Shown here piece after piece: positions 1 to 14,481 of a stretch of 64,000 bases of DNA. Source of the stretch: Dryas octopetala. Taxonomy: Eukaryota > Streptophyta > Magnoliopsida > Rosales > Rosaceae. The position numbers and the translations under genes are program-made. The number at the start of each line of letters is the position of its first letter. Positions within the stretch are counted from its first letter, which is position 1. Location: NCBI GenBank assembly GCA_963921425.1, contig OY992836.1, positions 19,547,614 through 19,611,613 on the forward strand, written 5' to 3'. The notes beneath the pieces were generated by a model. It had not been told where the DNA came from. It made no database searches and saw only the letters and a program-made list of their open reading frames with translations.

Positions 1-2668
1 TTTAAAAAAAAAAAGTCATAAAGCTTTTTTTTTTAAATAAAAAATGTTAAAAGGACTAAACTGTAATTTTTCATTTTTCTCCCATCACCTATCACATGTA
101 TAAACAAGATTTTTTCATCACCATCATGATTATTATGTTATTTTTATTATAAACAATAGTTCGTCTATTTATTTCTATGGAATAAGATCTCTACATAGAA
201 GTTTCTATGGCAAAAATATATTTTTGAGGTATTAGCTGACAATTATATATTGAGGTCTGTAGTCTAGCTCGTTATTTAAAACGTAAGAATGTGCTTATAA
301 AGTCTAAATGATTATCCCTCTTTTAGGATAACTAGACACTCAAGCGAATTATTATTTAAGATTACACATTTAAATATGATTTTATATCATCCATAGTCTT
401 AAATTAATGGGATGTTATTTTTATTAAGCAATGACTGATCAAGGTTAGTAAAGGTGATTTTAGAATGTATCATACCAACAATTGCAAGACCAAAGTTAGT
501 AAAGGCGAGTTGTTTGCTTGAGAATGTATTTTGAAGAAAGCTTCTCTAACGTTTATCATATGTGACTGTAATTGCCAATCGCAAGAAGGAAAGCCATGCC
601 AGCAGTTCTATACAATATCTTTCTCAGATCATTCAATTATTATGTTTAAGCCAAAGACTTTTGTTTTTAATTGTTTTTTGTCTTTTCCTAATGATGGGGG
701 AGATTGTAATTTAAACTTGAAGCCACCTAGTTGTTTTAGTTTCCACCATTTTTTTTTTTTGGAGGAATAGATTCCAAGCTCTAACGTGATTGGCCAGACG
801 GTATGGCAAATCCAAAGGTGATTTGATTGATCAAGAGAGCTTACTGATTAATATTTGTTAATCAAATATTATATTTGTTGGAATATGTTTGTTAAGAAAG
901 AAAGTTATCTGGTAAAGCCTCCTGTTTTACTAATATTAGGCTGTGCCACGTTTTAAGGCCCTTTGCGTGTTCAAGTATTTTACGATTTTATCAAATCTAA
1001 TGCCAGCAATTTTTATCTCAGATTTGTGCCGACTACTAATCAACGCACAGAGGATCACCAGTTCATCACTAAACTGAGGGAGAGGGGTAAAAAAGGAAAA
1101 GAAAAAGTGAGTGGTTGTCTTTCTTAAATCAATTTAATTAGAAAGAATCATCCATCATACAGCAATAAACTGTGACACCAAAGTTCAGTTTTATATAATA
1201 TACAACTATTAAAAATCATTTGTTTAGTCTAATTTGATGTACAAAATGATGGGTACATGATGAAACCACTTGCTATATGCATTGCACTGATCACAATTAG
1301 ATGATAATAACCAATTAATGACGTACAATTCTTCAATTATTTCTTATTCTACTTTTTGGGGTTTTTTTGGTAATTAAACAAATTCTTACAACTTTAAGTC
1401 AACAATAATGTTAGGGAGACTATAGTTTAAGTACTACATGTGTAAAGTAGTTTCTATCTCTAGCATATATTACTCTTAAGTTGAAACTTAAACTTGAATA
1501 CATGAAGTCACACATACTATGTAAAGTTGAACATTTGTACACATCTGAGTTTACAGCTCACCTCATACTCACCTATTTATTATTAGGCTATCCGTATTCC
1601 GTGCAGGTTAATCGTGTTTGGTAATGCCTTGTCGTAAGCTTCAACCCCAAACTTTCTTAATTTAAGCGAACTAGGAAACATGTTTTGGGCCTGAATACAA
1701 ATGTATTAAGTTGAGGAAACCAAGCCTACAGGTTAGATGACCAATTATTTAGCCGCGGGCTCGTGGCATAAAACAGAAACTTAAAATATGAAAATGGGTA
1801 AGCCCAAGCAGGCCCGAAATGAGAATGACCCAGAAGTCTCCAAATTTGCAATGCGGTTGGAGATGCTTATCTAGTGTGTGTCATGGGAATTACAAGGTCA
1901 ACTACTACTTTGTGTTTGAAACTTTGAATATATAATATCACAAGTCAAATTGCGTGCTCTATTAATTTATTCACCTACAATTTGGAAGCCCACTAGCCGG
2001 TCAATTTGTCAAGTTTATCAAGCAAAATATTTGTGTATATATATTTAATTTTCTCGTAGTCAATTTATTTATAAGTCATGCAATATAATAGTGTTCACCA
2101 ACTAGTTTAGTCTAGTAAATTTGTTTTTTTCACTTTATTCAAAGATATTTCAATTTCAAATTCTCTGTTCCAAATAAAAAATATAATAAATTACTTCTAA
2201 GGAAAAAACAATGCAAGGTTTTTAATTAAAAATCCACCAAAAAACAAAATTAAGCTAAAAGGCATTCTCTTATTCGTGCACAAAGTTGGCAGGGTAAAAA
2301 AAGCTGTCGAGTGCATTTGCAACTTTTTTGAGATGTAAATGCATCTGCATTTGTATTTGGAGCTAATTTTAAAGTTGTATTTACAATTTTTAAGATATTT
2401 TGAACTTTGCATATGTACTTTTTAAAATGCAGATACACATGTTTATATTGCAAATGCATGCAACCTCCGAGTGTGTTAAATATTGCACTGGGTGGACTGT
2501 GTGTTAATAAAAGAAAAGTATATATATATATATATATATAACATTCAACTTATCTTTTACTTCCTTCCTTACTCCTTAGGTATAACTTATAAGAAAGGGA
2601 AATATATATGTAGCATCAACTTGCTTACTTGCGCTCTTTAATTAATTAGGCTTTGTCTAATTCTCCCT
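1..2668. other. Gene-free AT-rich intergenic region
   Basis: No open frame here looks protein-like and I see no RNA gene. The sequence is AT-rich with poly-T/poly-A runs. A short TA microsatellite lies near 2519-2540. Two loosely similar stretches containing the words GTTAGTAAAGG occur near 443-455 and 494-506, too degenerate to name. The last part is presumably distal promoter of the RING-H2 gene that follows. Confidence 0.6.
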
Positions 2669-2690
2669 ATATATATATATATATATATAT
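2669..2690 (+). promoter_or_regulatory. AT-repeat, TATA-like element upstream of the RING-H2 gene
   Basis: A run of AT dinucleotides ends about 84 bases before the ATG at 2774. It can serve as a TATA element placing transcription start near 2710-2730. It is also a simple repeat, so promoter function is inferred from position only. Confidence 0.4.
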
Positions 2691-2773
2691 TAACATCTTC
2701 TTACTTGCTCTTCACCAAATAGCTTGAAACCCAATTGGACTTTCTCTCATCTCTGTCCAAACCCAATTTGGTC

Positions 2774-3139
2774 ATGGCCACTGTATTTTCAGAACCCAAC
2801 AGCAGTACCATATCAAGCCAGCAATATTCTATCGATCTACAATTTGACCTGGACGAAGTTTTATCTTTTCCCTTGGCAGCTGATCATATTGCAGCATCAA
2901 ACTCGTTGATACTACTTAACAATATGCCAAGTGTTACTACTACTGCTGCTTCTACAGCTGGTCATGATCATGTTTGTGCGGTTTGCATGGAAGGCTTAAG
3001 CTTGCAATCAGAGTCGTCGACTGGTAAACGAATCCCATGTGGGCATGTGTACCATGCCACTTGTATTTCCTCCTGGTTCTTCGTCTGCAACTCTTGCCCA
3101 CTCTGCCGCTCCACCATCGCCGGCCACCTCAAACTTTAA
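2774..3139 (+). CDS. RING-H2 finger protein, probable E3 ubiquitin ligase
   Basis: This intronless frame encodes 121 aa. A C-terminal RING-H2 finger is visible: Cys68, Cys71, Cys89, His91, His94, Cys97, Cys108 and Cys111 give the C3H2C3 pattern, with Trp101 in the usual E2-contact area. Proteins with this finger bind two zinc ions and recruit a ubiquitin-charged E2, so an E3 ligase role is likely; the substrate is unknown. Residues 1-65 are Ser/Thr-rich and lack a transmembrane helix, unlike the membrane-anchored ATL family, so it is probably soluble. The open frame extends upstream to a TTG at 2735; I chose the ATG at 2774, which begins MATVFSEP. Small intronless RING genes of this size are common in plants. 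Neighbours give no functional hint. Confidence 0.85.
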   Translation: MATVFSEPNSSTISSQQYSIDLQFDLDEVLSFPLAADHIAASNSLILLNNMPSVTTTAASTAGHDHVCAVCMEGLSLQSESSTGKRIPCGHVYHATCISSWFFVCNSCPLCRSTIAGHLKL

Positions 3140-3720
3140 TATGATATCTTTTGCAGTACGTACGTATCTGTGTTTTGTAGGTTTGGTTTTGATTAATGAA
3201 ATGAATATTTAGGCTTTTTTATGATTATGATCCATATGTCAAGGCTAAATTAACATGCATGCATTAAATTGTAGTATGTATGTACTTGGATAATGGATAT
3301 AATCATGTAATATATCTTCCCTCTTTTGCTGGATCTTACTTTTACAATGTTCTTCCTGCTCCTCTTTTTCTTATTACACACATTTGGGCTAATGGAAAGT
3401 AGATAATTTTCTTTTTTATCTGGGAAAGGAGAAATTTGAAAATGGAAAACTTGAAATTTATTCAAATAAAGTGAAAAAAAATATCAGTTGGACCAATGAA
3501 TAGGTAGTTAGTTTTTGTCGTGGTTCATTAAGTACGCATTGGATTCAGCAAGTTGAAAGGCTGCTAATTCAAAGCAACCTTGAATGGATAATCGTGTTGA
3601 AAATCTCAGATATTTCGAAGGTTGACTTCAATTAATTAGTAATATATATGTTATTATTGAAAAAAACCAAAGTAATTAAGTAGTGAACAATTGGTTTTGG
3701 GGAAAAAATTCAAACCGAGC
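3140..3720. other. 3' flank of the RING-H2 gene, no further gene seen
   Basis: The AT-rich sequence after the RING-H2 stop contains AATGAA and ATTAAT signals near 3195-3205 that could direct polyadenylation. I see no open frame with protein-like composition. The end of this stretch meets copy A of the duplicated segment at 3721. Confidence 0.5.
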
Positions 3721-4000
3721 ATCATGGATTTGATCACCAATATTGTCTTTTTAACAATATAGAATGTGAACATATTAGAAAGAGTTAATAGGACAATGAC
3801 AAATAAGCTTTGAGAGCCGACATATCCCCATCACTTGGTCAAATGGTGAATATTATCATTTCCTTTCCCCCTTTTCGGCAAGTAACGTTGAATATTCATC
3901 ATCTTATCAATAAACAAACTTAGAGATGCTCACTTGCCCAAAAAAAAAAAAAAATTAAGAGATGCTCACATTGATATGACAGATGGAATGACAATATATA

Positions 4001-4026
4001 CAAATATATATATATATATATATATA
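4001..4026. repeat. TA microsatellite
   Basis: A run of TA dinucleotides inside copy A, just before the MULE-like element. The matching place in copy B has only a few TA units, so the run has expanded or contracted since the duplication. Confidence 0.85.
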
Positions 4027-4058
4027 TTCTGTGAACAGGTAGAGAGCCCAAATTCATG

Positions 4059-4921
<863 letters not shown>

Positions 4922-5410
4922 CCAAATTCATGCCTCTATATATGACGTCCCCTAATCCAAAATTACAGCTTCCATTCCCATTTTGGCCCAAAATGAATAC
5001 CACTGGGTGGGTAGGACTGACTTTTGGTTTGATTTTTACCGAACTAACTGATTGCCCACCCAATTTTTTTGGTTTGGTATATCAATTTTTATAATTCAAA
5101 AATTAAAAATTAAAAATCAAAAAGATTTTAAAAAAGTTAGTTTGATTTTGGTAAAAACTGAAAAAATCTAGTTAACTAACCGATTACTAAAAATTATTAC
5201 TGAAAAAAATCAAATCAATTATTATCAAAAAATCAAAACATATATAGAAAATTTGGGTTAAATACCTAATCCCAATAATGTTTTAGAAAACCAGTAAGAC
5301 CATATAATTTTTTGGTTGGGCTACTAATTTATGGAGTTAATTTTCAGAATAGGTCACAAACTAACAACCAGTTTCTATTGGGCTTTATTATTGACGGATT
5401 TGCCCTTTGG

Positions 5411-5693
5411 CTCTAACATAAAATGAGTATGGTTCTGAACAACAGTCACAACTTAGATTTCCAGAGATTCAAACTTACATATGTCACTCTAACATAAAAT
5501 CACTATGGTTCTGAACAACAGTCACAGGTTAGATTTCCAGAAATTCAAACTTACATATGTCACTCTAACATAAAATCAATATGGTTCTGAACAACAGTCA
5601 CAGCTTAGATTTCCAGAAATTCAAACTTACATATGTCACTCTAACATAAAATTAATATGGTTCTAAACAACAGTCACAACTTAAAATAGACTA
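5411..5693 (+). repeat. 76-bp tandem repeat, about 3.7 copies
   Basis: Units start at 5411, 5487, 5563 and 5639, each with CTCTAACATAAAAT followed by TATGGTTCTGAACAACAG. The period is exactly 76 bases and the first three units differ at only a few positions; the fourth is truncated. The array sits inside the insertion at 5008-7236. Confidence 0.9.
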
Positions 5694-6229
5694 CTAACTA
5701 ATAAACAACCAAAATCATGTAAATAAATTACAAATTAAAAAAAAAACTTAGAGACGAACCATATTTTGGATCCAAATTATACATGAAAAACTAATTTACC
5801 AAAATAATGAAACAGAACTTCCAAAGTTTTTCAAACCCAAACTCACAACTATATTTTGGATTCAGATTCTTCATATTTTTGGGTATTTCTTTCTTGAATC
5901 CAAATGTAACAGCGTTAGAGTTTAGATTCAGAAACTCTAACTTCTTTTTTTTTTTTTTTTTTTTGGCCACTTAGAAACTCTAACTTCAAACATGAAAACT
6001 AAATAAATCAAAATAAAAAATAAAGAAATTCACCTCAGGTAGCTTCGTGTTGACTCAGGCGTGATGAATCAATAGCTTCGTTAAAAGAAATCTATGAAAG
6101 AATGAGTGACGAAAGTGAAGAACAATCTAGAGATTGAGTCGTGCGTGAGTGTTACTGAAAGTTCTAGAGTGAAAAGAGTTTTTGAGTGAGTGAAGTTTTG
6201 GCGTGTGTGTGACTGAGTAAAAGATGTGT

Positions 6230-6329
6230 GGGTTATGAGATTCTGTGGGCCTATCTATATTGGATTTTAGTGTATTATTGGGTTATGAGATTTTGTGGGC
6301 CCATCTGTATTGGATTTTAGTGTATTAAT
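6230..6329 (+). repeat. 50-bp tandem repeat, two copies
   Basis: GGGTTATGAGATT starts at 6230 and again at 6280, followed in both by TATTGGATTTTAGTGTATTA. Two units of 50 bases differ at three or four places. It lies in the same insertion as the 76-bp array. Confidence 0.85.
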
Positions 6330-7964
6330 CAAAATGAAACAAACGTAATTTTTAATAGGGCAAATCCGTAAATAACATGATAACTGAATGTATTTATGTA
6401 TTCAGACTCTTTGAAAAGTCAACTAGTACCTAAATCAAAATCTAATTATATTTTGGTAGTTAAACTAAAACTTTATTAAACTTTAGTAGTTATAATGAAA
6501 GGACCTAAATATATACCCAAAAAAATAAAATAATTATCAAAATTTAGTTATATATGCTTATATAATACTATTATATTAGTGATACGATAAATATTAAACT
6601 ATTAATATCTTAAATAGCTATAAGAAAATATAATTGTATAATGTTATCATATTAATATTATAAAAAGTGTGAGTTAATATATAGAGTCATTCTCTAATAA
6701 AATAAATATTATTATTTTTAGGAAAATAAGAATCTCATCTTTAAGTAAGTAATGCATATATATATATCTACTCATATTTATCGGTATATTTACATACTAA
6801 ATTAATAGGATATGTACTAATACATATTATTAAACTAATTATATTAGTATAAATTATTACTAATATTAATAGTATTGCAATTAATACTAATAATATACTA
6901 AACTACTAATACTATTCGTACAAATATATTCATCAAACATTATATTTTATGTATTATATTTGATTAAATTTTAATTTATATTGGTATATAATAATTAGTA
7001 TTATTATAATTAAACAAAAAATAGACCGAAGATATACTAAAGTAAACAAAAAATAAACCGAAATAAATTGAAAATGAACCAAAAGTATCTGATACTAAAA
7101 TTACCAAAATTAAACCAAAAATTGAAGTTTACCAAAAAATACCAAAATAAAAAAATTACCAAATTTTTTTATTTGATTTTGGTTTTGGTTTGATAAGTGC
7201 CGATATCGATCCAAACCGACACATAGACAGCCTTATTACCATTGGGCACTGGGAAGTGACAACTCACTAAAGGGAAAATAGGCCAATTGACCCGTATGGG
7301 CCACGTGACACCCAAGCCTGATATCTGGATACCCAGTCCCCAAATTTTTGGACAGAAGTTTCCAAGTTTGTCCTTGTTTGGTAAAGGGCTAACTACATAT
7401 ATCACCCCTAAACTATTTGTACTTGACATTGTGTCGGCCAAACTAAATTTTTAGACATTTTACCCTCAAATTTAATTTCGTTCAACATTTTACTCCACAA
7501 CCGTTAAAAATAAACTTCTTAGCTAGTTTTGCAGGCATAACACAATGTTGGCACAATATAGCATTTTGTTTGGGGGTATTTTTGTCTTCTTACTTTCAGA
7601 TTCAATTGACGATTAATATAAAGATACTCTTAGACAAAATGTCACGTGATGCCAACATAGTAAATTAGTACCACATGTGCAAAACTAAAAGAAACATTGA
7701 TTTTTAAACGTTAATAGGGTAAAATATTTAACGGAATTGAATTTAGGAAATAAAGTGTAAAAATTTTAATATGGAAGGAAAGCAAGTGTTAAATATGGCA
7801 TAATTTAAAGGTAGTATATATGGATAACTAAGAAAATAAATTGTACAGAAACTATAAATGATTGTTTACAGTTAAATATGAAAAAATGCTACATAGTTTA
7901 TATATCTAAGAAATAACAAAGAAAAGTAATAATAAACAAGAAAAAAATAAAATAAAAAGTGGGA

Positions 7965-8510
7965 GGAAATTACAGATTTAGTCCAGTTATTTTATACCTA
8001 GTTCAATTTTGGTCCACAATCTTTTTTAAGTTCTGTTTTGGTCCACTAAATGTTCCACTTGTTCAGTAAAGGTCCATATTTGTTTTCTCAAATTTGGCAT
8101 GCTTTTTATCCTATCAAATCTCACCCAAATTCAGCGAACATATACTTGTTTTAAAGCTATGTATTTCTTTTTTACAACCATATAAAAATCATTCAAATTG
8201 GAGTTCTAAAACTTAAGATAATTGACCCCAAAGTAGGGTACCCGAAACTGCCAATTTTTCAAACTTCACCTAATCTCAATTCTTTTAGATTATAATACTC
8301 CAAATTTGTTTTTATGACTAAGAAATGATGAAATATAACTTATAGTTCAATTATAATTGAAGAAAACACAACCCAAAGGATTTAAAGTCACAAATCTGGA
8401 CCTTTACTGAACAAATGAAACAATTAGTGGACCAAAACAGAACTTAAAAAAGATTATGAACCAAAATTGAACTAGGTATAAAATAAGTGGACCAAATCTG
8501 TAATTTTCTC
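7965..8510. mobile_element. MITE with inverted repeats of about 110 bases
   Basis: The left arm (7965-8075) carries TTACAGATTTAGTCCAG, TTTTATACCTAGTTCAATTT and TTCTGTTTTGGTCCAC; the right arm (8398-8508) carries their complements in reverse order. A 12-base direct repeat, TAAAAAGTGGGA, flanks it at 7953-7964 and 8511-8522. The 546-bp element has no coding frame. The long target duplication is closest to Mutator-type MITEs, but the family is not certain. Confidence 0.85.
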
Positions 8511-8729
8511 TAAAAAGTGGGATTCGCTATATTCTGAATAAGTAGGTGTCTATAGTGACGCTTAGTAAAACTTCCAAGTTTAGATTTTGTTTTCAAATAT
8601 AATGAGACATTCCTCCTCAAAGCAGCACCCTCCGAATTCGATTGTAATAGGAAAATTTGATGCGGCTGATTCACTAAGCGAGTTATCTTGGAATTGTTAT
8701 CTTTGAAGTTATAAAATATTACTTCATAG

Positions 8730-9699
8730 CTAGGGTCCCTTCATCAGTATAACATCACTGTTGCAAAGGGCTGCAGGAGAAGGGTACGGCTTTTCATTAA
8801 GAGCTCTGATACTCAATTTTTGTCTTTTCCTCCATATTTTATTCTTATAATCTTCTATAACCCACAGATCAATGAACTCATATCCTTTGTTGCGGATAAT
8901 CAAACCAAGCTTACCTTGATACTCCATCAGCTCAATATACTCAATATATCCTACTGTGTTTGGTAACCCAAATATTTCCCAATTAACATTCTTTGTCCGC
9001 ATAAAAAGAAAATATTTGGTTATCTGTGAGAAGCCAATGGAGCCCACCACATGCTGACACAGCAGGTTTCTTGGTTAAGTAAACACAGTAAGGCAAACAT
9101 ACATCTTTCAATTGCTTCCATGCCCAAGAGTTTGAATCAAATACCTCGCATCTAAGATTGTTGTACGGTTGGGACTTGTAGGTGAAGCATAGAGACTTGG
9201 GTCTTGAAAACCGAACAATCCTGTACCTCAAACTTGGTTTGGATTTCAGCACAAGTATGGCAGTGGCCTCAGTAGAGTACCTTGTCTTTGGGTTTGGTAT
9301 CTCTGTCCACTGTTTAGTGGTTGGCTTGCATACTAGGTAGCGAGGAATCTTCCAATTTTTGTTGCTCACACAAACAAGCATGCCTTGATGGCCAGCTTCA
9401 ATCTTAACAGCTGGAAAGGGCAAAAAACTGAGTGAAAGTTTACAAGAAGAATCCGAATCATTGTCATTGTTAGGAACGATGGGCACAAACGTCGATAAAT
9501 ATCCGTTGGGTATCTTGCTCTGCACGAAGAAGCCGGATACCACGTTGGTTCTTTCAACAAATTGTTTAAAGAAGTTTGAGTCGTAGGTGGTGTGGTTCCA
9601 CTCCTTTGAAACGAGTCTGCAGCGGCCTAGAGTTTCGAGGGATGTTCTTGTTAGGATCTCGAAACACATATCGGATGGAAGAGATGGCAAAGAAGCCAT
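8730..9699 (-). pseudogene. F-box protein gene with a frameshift
   Basis: Read from the ATG at 9699, the frame starts MASLPSLPSDMCFEILTR and has an F-box over about residues 5-45 (LPSD, then RCRLVSKEW). F-box proteins link targets to SKP1-cullin1 ubiquitin ligases. An F-box-associated region follows (KPTTKQWTEIPNP near residues 120-133). The frame stops at 8983 after FYADKEC, while a second frame continues protein-like sequence (NVNWEIFGLPN onward to the stop at 8730). The total span is 970 bases, one more than a multiple of three, so a one-base gain or two-base loss lies between about 9000 and 9025. I read it as one intronless gene of about 320 codons that is broken. The other options are a truncated functional protein of 238 aa or a sequencing error. 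The frame also opens further upstream, but the ATG at 9699 directly precedes the F-box. Confidence 0.75.
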
Positions 9700-9783
9700 T
9701 GGAAAAAAAAAAGAAATAATAAAGACAGGTGATCGATGGTGGCCGGGTACTAATGGAGTGTACATTAGAGACATTAGAGACAT

Positions 9784-9906
9784 CAGACAGATCGAGTTCT
9801 AATCCTTTTATGATCGAATTGCATGCCTTTCTTTTCATGCAAGGAATCAGGTTCATTTAGACAGAGTTCTAATCCTTTTAGGAATTGCATTTCTTTTCAT
9901 GCAAGC
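9784..9906 (-). repeat. Imperfect tandem duplication upstream of the F-box gene
   Basis: The words GAGTTCTAATCCTTTTA, GAATTGCAT and CTTTTCATGCAAG occur twice about 70 bases apart. The second copy carries a short internal deletion. It lies in the likely promoter or 5' UTR of the F-box gene. Confidence 0.7.
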
Positions 9907-10944
9907 ATTAATTAGGTTAATGTGAACTTGCCTTTCTTTTGTGCTTCTATTTTTCTTTTTTGTTAATTTGTTATTTTGAATGTAAACATGGGACGAAAGA
10001 AATCTGCTTGAACTACTCTCGAGGTAGGATTGGGAAATTAATGACAGGATGTGAGAGAATAATGTGTTTCCTGTTGGTTCTAGAAGAAAATTTGTTACCA
10101 GATGGGACTCATGGAGCTAGCTTGACTAATTTGGGTGCCAGTTAATCAGTCGACCCAAACAAAAAACATATGATGCATGGAACCAAGACAAGAGGTTGAG
10201 GACCTTGAGGTCTACCTTCCTCAAAACTCAACTCGTTAATTAACATCGTTATATGATTTATACACTAAATTTCATGATTTTTTTCATTGTAATGATCATA
10301 TCCCATTGAGCATTGAATATTGAATATTGAATATGGGGTTGCATAATTTGCTATGGCTATCTGACTCATAAAATACCATTATATAAACTTACAATATTAG
10401 AAACCCAAGATCTTCACCTGATGAGGTCATGCATGGTATGATCAAGGACCTCCAATCTGAATGCGGGGGTTGCTAATGTCATTATGAGACTGCACCTGTA
10501 AGCAAGAGAGAGAGGGTCCGAGGGAGATGGGTGGCGGCAGGCGGAGAGGGGTCACCAAAAAGAGAGGACAGGGGTCGATCGGGGTGAGTTTTTTCTTTTT
10601 TTAAATTTTGTAATTAAAATTATTAGGGGTATAGCGAGCATTAAGGAAGTGCATATAGAATTTCCCATTGCTTTTTTTGGACATCTGTCTGGCTGGCCTC
10701 AAGAAAGATATTAACATTTTTATAGCCAAGAATGGATGTCCATCAAATTAAAGATAAAACTAGAATGACTAAAAAATAGATGAAATTAATTAGATTGTCT
10801 TTCCATCTAATGCACACCATGTAAATGAGGAAGATGAGATTTTGTCATAACTCAGTATCATGTCATTAATTTGTAGAGTGTATTTATTACACTTGACAAC
10901 AGGCTTCAAGCCTTGATGGAGTCAGCAAAGTTGTTTAAACCTTT
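9907..10944. other. Intergenic sequence without a recognisable gene
   Basis: There is a short GTTGAATATTGAATATT-type repeat near 10310-10335 and a GC-rich GA tract at about 10503-10580. No open frame looks like a conserved protein. Confidence 0.45.
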
Positions 10945-11100
10945 TCAGCCTTGAGACAGCTCATCACATTGTAGCAAATTTTCTTTATCACTTTCTCCAA
11001 CACCCCAAACTGCAGGCTTCTCAAACAGATATGCATGCCTCATCAAATCCATTCCAGCTTCAGAAAAGAAAAAGAAGTCTCTGAAATCAGAAAACAAGTC
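10945..11100 (-). pseudogene. Orphan exon-like fragment, family not recognised
   Basis: On the minus strand a 51-residue frame runs from just after a stop at 11101-11103 to a TGA at 10945-10947. It includes SEAGMDLMRHAYLFEKPAVW near the middle and ends CDELSQG. The composition is that of a real folded protein, with a possible splice acceptor (GATTTCAG) at its start. I cannot name the family. No upstream exons in a compatible frame were found, so it is probably the last exon of a lost gene, or chance. Confidence 0.3.
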
Positions 11101-11103
11101 CTA

Positions 11104-13188
<2,085 letters not shown>

Positions 13189-14329
13189 ATCATGGATTTG
13201 ATCACCAATATTGTCTTTTTTTTTTATCAATATAGAATGTGAACATATTAGAAAGAATTAATAGGACAATGACAAATAAGCTTTGAGGGCCAATATATTC
13301 CCATCACTTGGTCAAATGGTGAATATTATCATATCCTTTCCCTTTTCAGCAAGTAACGTTGAATATTCATCATCTTATTAATAAACGGATGGCCAAGATT
13401 AGAAGTTTGGTATAAACGGGCAGGGAAAAACCAGGTAGAGGATCCTGGTCCCAATAAACAAACTTAGAGAGACTAAATCTTGTATGGTTCATGTGAGTCC
13501 CACCTCATGTGATAGATGCCGCCATTGTAATGGGCATGCCCCATTGAAGACTAACTCAACTTAGAGATGAATAGATGATCAAATTGATATGACAGATGGA
13601 ATGACAATATATACATTATATATATTTTGACAACAAGTAGATAGGCCAAATTCATGCCTCTATAGATGACGGCCCCTAATCCAAAAGGACAGCTTCCATT
13701 CCCATTTTGGCCCAAAGGGAAAATAGGCCAACCAACCCATATGGGCCACGTGGCACCCGAGCCTGATATCTGGAATTCTGGATACCCAGTCCCCTAATTT
13801 GTGGACAGAAGTTTCCAGGTTTGTCCTTGTTTGTTAAAGGACTAACTACATATATCACCCCTAAACTATGCTATACTTGACATTGTGTCTGACAAACTAA
13901 ATTTTTAGACATTTTACTCTCAAACTTAATTCCGATGAACAATTTACCCTAAAATCATTAAAAATAAACTTCTCAGCCAGTTTTGCAAGCATAACACAAT
14001 GTTGGCACAACGTGGCTTTTTATTTGAGGGCATTTTTGTCTTCTAATTTTCAGATACTATGTACACTTAATATGAAGATACTCTTAGACAAAATGTTAGG
14101 TGATGCCAACATAGTACCACATGTACAAAACTAAAAGGAACATTGATTTTTAAACGTTCTTAGGGTAAAATATTTAACGGAATTGAATTTAGGAAATAAA
14201 GTGTAAAAATTTTAATATGGAAGGAAAGCAAATGTTAAATATGGCATAATTTAAAGGTAGTATATATGGATAACTAAGAAAATAAATTGTACAGAAACTA
14301 TAAATGATTTTATGATTGTTTACAGTTAA
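13189..14329 (+). repeat. Duplicated segment, copy B (uninterrupted)
   Basis: This 1.14-kb block is the intact counterpart of copy A at 3721-7875. It contains the empty site of the MULE-like element (CCAAATTCATG near 13640) and the uninterrupted junction at about 13711-13717 where copy A has its 2.2-kb insertion. A small insert near 13385-13450, absent from copy A, follows TTATTAATAAAC. Its 3' end is about 150 bases before the dioxygenase ATG, so it supplies much of that gene's upstream region. Confidence 0.85.
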
Positions 14330-14481
14330 CATGTGGAAGCAGCGGTGAGGAGGAAGACATAGACATCCCACGTAAACAAACAAACTACGCGTATTTGCAT
14401 CATATCTTGGTTGGAAAAGGAAAAAGCTTATCCTGCGCGCAGGCTCCATTCTCGATTCCCGGTTGTTCAGTTTCTTGGGCA

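Larger units (their letters stand above)
5008..7236. mobile_element. 2.2-kb insertion in copy A, probably a nested non-autonomous transposon
   Basis: Copy B reads straight through this place, so about 2.2 kb was gained here or lost there. An imperfect 10-base direct repeat (TACCACTGGG at 4998-5007, TACCATTGGG at 7237-7246) brackets it and could be a target duplication. Both ends are rich in ACCGAA or its complement (5035-5240, 7020-7215), as seen in long degenerate inverted repeats. No transposase frame is visible. A second element may be nested inside, from about 5255 to 6520, where TGGGTTAAATACCTA is answered by an inverted copy near AGGACCTAAATATATACCCA. Confidence 0.55.

Noticed and set aside
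2735-2773. Upstream extension of the RING-H2 frame
   Set aside because: The extension starts with TTG. Plant nuclear genes rarely start there, and the ATG at 2774 gives a complete protein.
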